Shown here piece by piece: positions 1-4,334 of a stretch of 5,764 bases of DNA. The notes beneath the pieces were generated by a model, which made no database searches, had not been told where the DNA came from, and saw only the letters and a list, made by a program, of their open reading frames with translations. Each line of letters opens with the position of its first letter. Within the stretch, counting starts at the first letter, position 1. A program made the translations under genes and the position numbers. The stretch spans positions 1 to 5,764 of the forward strand of contig CAZHNG010000406.1 in NCBI GenBank assembly GCA_964533785.1, written 5' to 3'. The DNA comes from JANQRV01 sp964533785 (GTDB lineage Bacteria > Bacteroidota > Bacteroidia > Chitinophagales > Saprospiraceae).

Positions 1-9
1 GCTACACAC

Positions 10-17
10 TATCTTTG
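10..17 (+). promoter_or_regulatory. Candidate Bacteroidota -7 promoter element
   Basis: TATCTTTG matches the Bacteroidota sigma-ABfr -7 consensus TAnnTTTG exactly. The partner TTTG element near -33 would lie to the left of the window, so it cannot be tested. A transcript would start near position 24 and run through the 63-89 hairpin; no gene follows it in the sense direction. An eight-base motif with two free positions arises by chance fairly often in AT-rich DNA, so this is tentative. Confidence 0.3.
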
Positions 18-62
18 TATTGTCCAAAGAGAAATAATCTAATTAAGTTAAAGTGCGATAAT

Positions 63-89
63 GGCATCAGGGCCTTGTGCGCTGATGCC
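63..89 (+). other. GC-rich hairpin, possible terminator or small-RNA stem
   Basis: GGCATCAG (63-70) and CTGATGCC (82-89) are perfect 8-base complementary arms around an 11-base loop. The structure can be extended by AAAGT (50-54) pairing with ACTTT (91-95) across an asymmetric bulge. A run of six T follows at 101-106, eleven bases past the stem, which is further than in a classical Rho-independent terminator. It may end a transcript entering from the left or form the core of a short RNA started near position 24. Confidence 0.45.
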
Positions 90-320
90 GACTTTCACTG
101 TTTTTTGGAAATGATTGGAAACAATTGTTCCCCCTTAAAAATTAGTGCCTCTTCAGTGGCATCTTTACGAGTTATTATTTTTTCTGTGAAACACTTTTTT
201 TCTTACCTCCGGTAAGCATATAATTTTATGCCCCATCTGAAAGTCATTTTCCTACCTTCAGCAGGTTATCCTTTTTAAAAATAGATATTCTACTTTAAAT
301 AATTGAATATTAATTACTTG

Positions 321-339
321 TATACGAAGTATTCGTATA
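321..339. repeat. Perfect 8-base-arm palindrome, operator-like
   Basis: TATACGAA (321-328) and TTCGTATA (332-339) are perfect complementary arms around the three-base centre GTA. The size and symmetry resemble a binding site for a dimeric regulator, but no promoter or target gene is evident beside it and no second full copy is seen in the window. Confidence 0.4.
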
Positions 340-379
340 TGAGGGTGAGATAGTCATTTATGCTAGTGCTGGAAAAGGA

Positions 380-431
380 ACAGCCCCTTCTTCAAAAAAA
401 AATAAACTAGTGAGTATAAAGTAGGGGCTGT
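380..431. repeat. 9-base inverted repeat around a 34-base A-rich spacer
   Basis: ACAGCCCCT (380-388) is repeated as its exact complement AGGGGCTGT (423-431). The 34-base spacer is AT-rich and includes nine A in a row (394-402). It lies about 70 bases beyond the stop of the HD gene, in its direction of transcription, so it could form a long-looped 3' hairpin. The arms also resemble short transposon ends, but I see no matching target duplication beside them. Confidence 0.45.
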
Positions 432-498
432 CTGTATATTTCTATATCATCAAACTGGTAGTAATACGTTATTAAATGGAAAAACGCTGCCGGTGAGG

Positions 499-1092
499 TC
501 AACTTTGACTAAAATTTTTTACCAACGTCTTTAATTCAGCTATGTATTTTTGCTTTTTGGGGACTCGCCGATTAAGGTTGGCAGGCGTAAAAAAGCAGTG
601 GCTTTCCAAAAAATTGATCTGAAGTAAATTCCAGTCTTTTTCGCTACTTACCACCTTAAAAGTTCTGAATTCTTTATACAAGGTATTGCCGATATCGTAA
701 AAATCATCACGACCGAGATAATCCAGATCTGCGTCACAAAGCACCGCTTCCAATTTATTTTTGGGCGTTTGTGGGATTTTGGTAGCCATGATCATATTGC
801 AAATTAAGTCAATTTGACTAGGTAAGTAACCGTATGCGGGTAATGAACTTCGGGCGATTTGGCATCCTAACCTCTCGTGTTCTTTATTATTGATGGTAAA
901 GCCGGAGTCGTGAAACAAGGCGGCAGTTTTTACTAGTATAGATTTATAGGGAGGGATATCTTCCAGCTTACAAAGATCTTCGGTAACGTATAAGACGTCA
1001 AGGGTGTGATGGAGCCCATGATAAGTAAGTTCAGGTGAGAGTTCTTTTGACAGTTTATCAATTATGAAGGCTTTTGCTGCGTGAAAGTTCAT
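499..1092 (-). CDS. HD-domain phosphohydrolase (predicted)
   Basis: A 197-residue cytoplasmic protein of the HD superfamily, metal-dependent enzymes that hydrolyse phosphate esters, often of nucleotides or cyclic nucleotides. Motifs are clear. YHGLHHTLDV (residues 24-33) supplies a likely catalytic His25 and metal-binding His29. AALFHDSGF (57-65) holds the HD pair His61-Asp62. ExxE-type polar residues follow at 71-73. LCDADLDYLG (118-127) gives the downstream Asp ligand. The first motif follows the spacing of the cyclic-nucleotide phosphodiesterase signature YHNxxHAxDV, with Asn replaced by Gly26 and Ala by Thr30. No signal peptide or membrane segment is seen and length fits a stand-alone HD domain. 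The ATG start gives the intact N-terminal helix; an AAGAAG stretch about ten bases upstream is a weak ribosome site. It lies 275 bases downstream of the DUF4920 gene on the same strand, so an own promoter is likely. The exact substrate is unknown. Confidence 0.88.
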   Translation of the reverse strand: MNFHAAKAFIIDKLSKELSPELTYHGLHHTLDVLYVTEDLCKLEDIPPYKSILVKTAALFHDSGFTINNKEHERLGCQIARSSLPAYGYLPSQIDLICNMIMATKIPQTPKNKLEAVLCDADLDYLGRDDFYDIGNTLYKEFRTFKVVSSEKDWNLLQINFLESHCFFTPANLNRRVPKKQKYIAELKTLVKNFSQS

Positions 1093-1275
1093 GAAGTAGT
1101 CTTCTTAATGTTTACAGGAAACTTTCCCCAGTATATTTACCGGGATTCACTGATAAAGGTTATAAGATCTAAAATGTAGAGAAAGCCTTATACTATAATA
1201 AATTTTGGAACATTAACGAAGATATTATTTTGATTATTGTTTATGTTGTTACGAAGTTCGGGATGTTAGAGTTAC

Positions 1276-1293
1276 GGGGATACGGGAATCCCC
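1276..1293 (-). terminator. Weak hairpin downstream of the DUF4920 gene
   Basis: GGGGAT (1276-1281) pairs with ATCCCC (1288-1293) around a six-base loop, about 75 bases past the DUF4920 stop in its reading direction. No T-run follows on the minus strand, so intrinsic termination is doubtful. A second, longer-range pair, AAGAGC (1307-1312) with GCTCTT (1338-1343), encloses a GC-rich segment between this hairpin and the stop codon. The pair of structures may belong to a 3' untranslated region or a small RNA. Confidence 0.25.
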
Positions 1294-1367
1294 TACGAAC
1301 GTTTGGAAGAGCATTCGTATGATCCGCAGCCCCGCAAGCTCTTTGGTAATGCTTGAATTGGGCAATT

Positions 1368-1874
1368 TTATTTTAACAACACTACCCCGGAGGCCAAAAA
1401 CTTAAATTCTTCTTTGGGCTCAGTAATGGCGGCAATTTCTTCCGCGGATTTTCCTGCATCTTCAGCGTAGTGTCTTAATTCGTCGACCGGCGTCAATTCC
1501 CGGTAGGCATAGCCTTCCATAACTACCTGGCGACCGGAAATATCTTTTGGAACGAAGAAACCATAATCCTTGAACCGAACCATCATAGAAGGTTTATTTT
1601 CTTGGGTAAGGGTCATCCAGCAGCCTTTTGCCTGACAAACTTCAGCTACTGTTCCAACGACTTTACTGGCCACTGAGTCCTGAGATTCCAGTTGACCTAG
1701 AATATCGTCAAAGGTTATAGCCCCCTCCATACTGATCGTATCGCCGAAAAAGCCTGCGGCTTCCATGGACGATGAACTTTCTACTGTATTTTCAATAACC
1801 GCTTGATTTTCAGAACAAGCTACGGCAATGAACAGGCATAATGCCCCTAAAAGGATATTTTTTAAAGAATTCAT
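1368..1874 (-). CDS. DUF4920 domain lipoprotein
   Basis: A 168-residue protein whose N terminus is a lipoprotein signal: Lys5, a hydrophobic stretch (residues 7-19) and a lipobox-like AVAC ending at Cys20. It should be cleaved, lipidated and anchored in the envelope. The mature body carries the features I associate with DUF4920: GFFGD (41-45), a domain from about 50 to 166, the Cys-containing motif VCQAKGCWMTL (79-89), and LRHYAEDAGKS (133-143) near the end. Cys80 and Cys85 are spaced as a possible metal site or disulfide. DUF4920 has no established function that I know of; a small beta-barrel-like fold is only a guess. The stretch between Cys20 and about residue 40 is Ser/Glu-rich and looks like a flexible tether. 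The gene is divergent from the MORN-caspase gene across 200 bases. A TAAAATTTG sequence just before the start resembles the -7 box but with one extra base and lies too close to the ATG to be convincing. Confidence 0.9.
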   Translation of the reverse strand: MNSLKNILLGALCLFIAVACSENQAVIENTVESSSSMEAAGFFGDTISMEGAITFDDILGQLESQDSVASKVVGTVAEVCQAKGCWMTLTQENKPSMMVRFKDYGFFVPKDISGRQVVMEGYAYRELTPVDELRHYAEDAGKSAEEIAAITEPKEEFKFLASGVVLLK

Positions 1875-2074
1875 AACTCAAATTTTATCGTAAAAATAAT
1901 GCATTTTGTAGAGGTGACGACCATCTTAGTATTAAGAGAATCATAAAAGGCGAATTTGCAACAATAACTGCATTAAAAAAAGGTTTTTCTTAAAAACATT
2001 GCCAATCGATTCTATCATCTCTACACTACTTTCTCAGGGTCAAATTAATAGGTAACTTCAATTACACGAATACG
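1875..2074. promoter_or_regulatory. Divergent intergenic region, DUF4920 / MORN-caspase
   Basis: Both genes must be transcribed outward from these 200 bases, so at least two promoters are expected here. I find no exact TAnnTTTG on either strand. Near-matches are TATTGTTG (1959-1966, minus) and the over-spaced TAAAATTTG (1879-1887, minus). The sequence is AT-rich with A and T runs around 1974-1996. No Shine-Dalgarno sequence precedes the caspase ATG, which is normal in Bacteroidota. Confidence 0.5.
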
Positions 2075-3568
2075 ATGAATGTATATCTGATTTTGATAGC
2101 AATGGTACTGTTTTGTTTGCCTCTAAGGGGACAAAAAAGGTGTATCAAGAACGATTGCACCAACGGCCTGGGCGTTTGTGTATATCAAGGCCTGGGAGAA
2201 TATTCCGGTGAATTTAAAAACGGCCTGCCGCATGGTCAGGGAAAATTCTCCTATGAAAACGGGGATAAATACCTGGGTACCTGGGCAGCAGGGAAAAAGG
2301 AAGGAAGAGGGAAATATGTATTTCAAAATGGCTTAATTTATAATGGTGAATTCAAGGATGATTTTTTTAATGGGCACGGCACGATGTATTTTACTGATCA
2401 GTCCCGTTATGAAGGGGGTTGGAACAGGGGTAAACGCCATGGCCCTGGCATTTGGTTTTTACCGGATGGAGACCTTATTGAAGGATATTGGATCGATGGT
2501 CAGTACCAGGCTGATTGGAGTCATCTTGCATTTAATGGGCAAGAAGGTACACTACAAAACTGTAATGTAAACTACTGTCATAATATTGAAGGGAAGTTTC
2601 AGTATCCGGATGGCAAAAAATTTCTTGGTAACTTTAAAGGCGGTATCCCCGAAGGGGTTGGTACCGTTTATTATCCAAACGGAGACCTGTACGAAGGCTA
2701 TTGGTTCAATGACCAACCTGATGGCCGGGGGATAATGTATTATTCCGGTGGTGAAGCCGTCGGCGCTGTATGGGACGATGGTGAGGCCAGGCGAAAGCTC
2801 TTCACCCAAAAACACGACGGGCAACAGTCAGTTGCCACAAAACAAGTAAAGATATGGGCCGTAATCATCGGGATAGCAGATTATACTCGCATGCATAAGC
2901 TTGACTTTACGGATGACGATGCGCAAAGAGTTTATGAGTTTTTAAGAAGCCCCAACGGCGGCAATCTGGATGAAAGCCAAATTGAGATGTTGGTAGACAA
3001 AGACGCTACCCGGGAAAAAGTCATCAATACGGTGCAAAAAGTTTATGGTAAAGCCGATGAAAATGATGTTATTTTGTTTTACTTTTCGGGGCATGGGGTG
3101 AAAGGCGCTTTTTTGCCCATCGATTCGGATGGTTTTAATAATCGTATTGAGCATTTTGACCTGAAACAGTATATCAACCTTAGTCCGGCAAAACATAAGC
3201 TGATTATTGCTGATGCATGCCACGCAGGCACGTTTTCTTATAAAGGAGGAAGTTCTTTAGCCGGCTTTCTTAAAAAATATTACAGTGAATTTGAAGTTAC
3301 TACGGGAGGTACTGCTTTACTGATGTCCTCTAAAGGCGAAGAATATTCTTTTGAAGACAACCGGTTAAAGTCTGGCATCTTCAGTTACTTTTTGATCGAA
3401 GGACTAAAGGGGAATGCCGATGAGGATGATAACGGCATTGTTACCGTTTCTGAGGTTTTCGATTACGTGAGGGAAGAAGTTGCCGCTTTTACCCGCGGGG
3501 CACAATCCCCCATACTCATGGGGAATTTCGACAAAAATATGCCCGTAGCTATCATTGGTAAACGATAA
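2075..3568 (+). CDS. Exported MORN-repeat caspase-family protease
   Basis: A 497-residue two-part protein. Residues 1-19 form a signal peptide (hydrophobic 4-17, probable cleavage after Gly19), so it likely works in the periplasm or outside. Residues about 42-236 contain MORN repeats of the YxGxWxxGxxxGxG type: good copies start near Tyr43, Tyr66, Tyr89, Tyr112, Phe183 and Tyr206, with degenerate ones near 135 and 229. In other proteins MORN repeats bind membranes or partner proteins. Each MORN block is headed by Cys-x4-Cys (Cys23/Cys28, Cys163/Cys168). A short linker (237-258) leads to a caspase/metacaspase (peptidase C14) domain from about 260 to 495. It opens with WAVIIGIADY (261-270), has catalytic His340 in YFSGHG and catalytic Cys382 in IIADACHAG. 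Asp380, two residues before the Cys, matches a position that lines the basic-residue pocket of metacaspases. DEDDNGIVTVSE (449-460) fits an EF-hand loop. Both catalytic residues are present, so activity is expected; substrate is unknown. Tandem TAA stops end it. Confidence 0.95.
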   Translation: MNVYLILIAMVLFCLPLRGQKRCIKNDCTNGLGVCVYQGLGEYSGEFKNGLPHGQGKFSYENGDKYLGTWAAGKKEGRGKYVFQNGLIYNGEFKDDFFNGHGTMYFTDQSRYEGGWNRGKRHGPGIWFLPDGDLIEGYWIDGQYQADWSHLAFNGQEGTLQNCNVNYCHNIEGKFQYPDGKKFLGNFKGGIPEGVGTVYYPNGDLYEGYWFNDQPDGRGIMYYSGGEAVGAVWDDGEARRKLFTQKHDGQQSVATKQVKIWAVIIGIADYTRMHKLDFTDDDAQRVYEFLRSPNGGNLDESQIEMLVDKDATREKVINTVQKVYGKADENDVILFYFSGHGVKGAFLPIDSDGFNNRIEHFDLKQYINLSPAKHKLIIADACHAGTFSYKGGSSLAGFLKKYYSEFEVTTGGTALLMSSKGEEYSFEDNRLKSGIFSYFLIEGLKGNADEDDNGIVTVSEVFDYVREEVAAFTRGAQSPILMGNFDKNMPVAIIGKR

Positions 3569-3610
3569 TAAAAGGGAGGTGTTCAGATTAAGAACGACTC
3601 AACAAAATAA

Positions 3611-3650
3611 CAAAGGATAATTCTTCCAGAAATAGAAGAATCATCCTTTG
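3611..3650 (-). terminator. Strong hairpin terminator between caspase and HU genes
   Basis: CAAAGGAT (3611-3618) pairs with ATCCTTTG (3643-3650) and ATTCTTC (3620-3626) with GAAGAAT (3635-3641), with one mismatch (3619/3642) and an eight-base loop. That is a 15-pair stem. Read on the minus strand, the distal arm is followed by a T-rich tract (TTTGTTATTTTGTTG), so it fits an intrinsic terminator for HU, whose stop is 23 bases before it. On the plus strand it could also stop caspase transcripts, but an A-rich rather than T-rich tail follows. Confidence 0.8.
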
Positions 3651-3673
3651 AAAATTGACAAAAAATATCGATG

Positions 3674-3946
3674 TTAGTTTACTGATTCAGAAAGGTCTTT
3701 TCCTGGTTTGAACTTAACTACATTTTTCGCCGCAATTTTTATCGTTTTGCCGGTTTGTGGATTTCTACCAGTACGGGCTTCACGACGAGCTACTGAAAAA
3801 GTACCAAATCCGATCAAGGTCACTTTGTCTCCTTCCTTAAGAGCACCGTTGATGCTTTCAAGTACTGTATTCAAAGCATCTGTAGCTTGAGCTTTGTTGA
3901 TTTTTGCGCCTTCTGCAATCTTGCTAATTAAATCACCTTTATTCAT
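3674..3946 (-). CDS. HU-family DNA-binding protein
   Basis: A 90-residue histone-like nucleoid protein that dimerises, bends and compacts DNA, and assists replication, recombination and transcription. It is full length for the family. The N-terminal helical part (1-40) starts NKGDLISKIAEGAKI. The signature GFGTFSVARREARTGRNPQT (46-65) fits the HU/IHF pattern exactly, including the arm-tip Pro63 that intercalates into DNA, in R61-N62-P63. KFKPGKDL closes the fold. It lacks the C-terminal extensions of some Bacteroidota HU paralogs, so it is the plain HU type; IHF-like roles cannot be excluded from sequence. The ATG is the only sensible start. A well-placed promoter lies about 75 bases upstream (see 4023-4053), and a hairpin terminator follows, so it appears to be a single-gene transcript. 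Many genomes carry several HU paralogs, so I assign no symbol. Confidence 0.97.
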   Translation of the reverse strand: MNKGDLISKIAEGAKINKAQATDALNTVLESINGALKEGDKVTLIGFGTFSVARREARTGRNPQTGKTIKIAAKNVVKFKPGKDLSESVN

Positions 3947-3979
3947 TTCAGATGGTTTAAATTAAAAAAAATAGATATA

Positions 3980-3987
3980 TAAATTTG
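3980..3987 (+). promoter_or_regulatory. Candidate -7 box toward the small lipoprotein
   Basis: TAAATTTG matches TAnnTTTG. A partial upstream element, TTTA (3956-3959), sits 20 bases before it. Transcription would start near 3994 and give a leader of about 120 bases to the ATG at 4116, running through the inverted repeat at 4051-4084. It lies within the 5' leader of the divergent HU gene, so the two leaders would overlap by roughly 20 bases. Confidence 0.4.
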
Positions 3988-4022
3988 CGTGAATGATAAT
4001 ACTTTTTTCTCTTTGACAGAAT

Positions 4023-4053
4023 CAAATTTACGCAAGAACCTAGAAAAACCAAG
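4023..4053 (-). promoter_or_regulatory. Promoter of the HU gene
   Basis: On the minus strand TAAATTTG (4030 down to 4023) matches the Bacteroidota -7 consensus exactly. CTTG (4053 down to 4050) lies 19 bases upstream and matches three of four bases of the -33 TTTG, at the usual spacing. Transcription should start near 4016, giving a leader of about 70 bases before the HU ATG. The left arm of the 4051-4084 inverted repeat overlaps the -33 element. Confidence 0.6.
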
Positions 4054-4094
4054 CGTTTTGGAAATTTTTTACACCAAAACGCTTAAAAAAAGCG
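4051..4094. repeat. 11-base perfect inverted repeat with a competing second hairpin
   Basis: AAGCGTTTTGG (4051-4061) and CCAAAACGCTT (4074-4084) are perfectly complementary around a 12-base AT-rich spacer. The second arm ends in CGCTT (4080-4084), which can pair instead with AAGCG (4090-4094) across five A, and the latter is followed by ATTTTT. The two stems are mutually exclusive. The element covers the -33 region and upstream flank of the HU promoter, and lies in the probable leader of the lipoprotein gene. It may be a regulator's operator, an attenuator, or both. Confidence 0.6.
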
Positions 4095-4115
4095 ATTTTT
4101 AACAAAAAATAGCAC

Positions 4116-4331
4116 ATGAATATAAAAATTATTAATACGTTTAGCTTCATTTTACTCCTTTTGTTAGCTGGTATTGCCCTGTCTTCCTGCAATAGAGGCT
4201 ATGGCTGTCCCATTAATCAGTCGGCTCATGTTGAAATGGGAAAGGATGGAAAATTACCTAAAAATAAGGGCACTTCTTCGTTGTTTCCTAAGGATATGGG
4301 AAAGAAAAGAAAACGGAAAAAGAGAAATTGA
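4116..4331 (+). CDS. Small basic lipoprotein of unknown function
   Basis: A 71-residue protein with a clear lipoprotein signal: Lys4, a hydrophobic core (8-22) and lipobox LSSC with the lipidated Cys25. The mature part is only about 47 residues. It has a second cysteine in YGCP (29-32), a Gly/Lys-rich middle, and ends in SSLFPKDM followed by GKKRKRKKRN, a strongly basic tail (residues 62-71). Short lipoproteins with a GCP motif near the lipidated Cys and a lysine-rich end seem to recur in Bacteroidota; that is from memory and no function is known to me. The basic tail could bind peptidoglycan, LPS phosphates or nucleic acid. The overlapping 102-codon frame (4174-4482) lacks any motif, whereas this frame has a signal sequence, which decides the choice. 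It is divergent from HU and ends three bases from the convergent permease stop, with no terminator between. Confidence 0.8.
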   Translation: MNIKIINTFSFILLLLLAGIALSSCNRGYGCPINQSAHVEMGKDGKLPKNKGTSSLFPKDMGKKRKRKKRN

Positions 4332-4334
4332 CAT

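Larger units (their letters stand above)
1..498. other. Intergenic stretch without a convincing gene
   Basis: About 500 bases precede the stop codon of the HD-domain gene. I find no open frame with family resemblance, on either strand. The longest frame, 66 codons on the plus strand (15-215), has no recognisable motif and no ribosome binding site, and its DNA is interrupted by a hairpin. What the stretch does hold is structure: a promoter-like TATCTTTG box at 10-17, a hairpin at 63-89, an 8-base-arm palindrome at 321-339 and a 9-base-arm inverted repeat at 380-431. It may contain a small RNA, the terminator of a gene lying to the left, or a decayed gene; the sequence alone does not decide. 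Confidence 0.6.

Noticed and set aside
50..200. Minus-strand fragments that read like protein, one ending ISKKQ followed by a GTG-started KVGISAQGPD
   Set aside because: Both are very short and bounded by stops, and the first has no start codon. They could be remnants of a decayed gene, but nothing recognisable supports it.
15..215. 66-codon plus-strand frame at the left edge
   Set aside because: No family motif, no ribosome site, and the frame runs through a hairpin; composition does not resemble the confirmed genes.
321..339. Resemblance to loxP arms (TATACGAAGT / ATTCGTATA)
   Set aside because: The half-sites are arranged inside-out relative to loxP and the eight-base spacer is missing, so the likeness is chance.
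2123..3223. Several minus-strand and alternate-frame open stretches inside the caspase gene
   Set aside because: All lie within a strongly supported 497-codon gene and show no domain of their own.
2075..3568. Possible defence-system (CRISPR-linked or gasdermin) caspase
   Set aside because: No gasdermin, Cas, TPR-CHAT or effector gene is adjacent, and the signal peptide argues against a cytoplasmic defence role.
3574..3580. Good Shine-Dalgarno-like GGGAGGT after the caspase stop
   Set aside because: No open frame with a start codon follows before the terminator hairpin.
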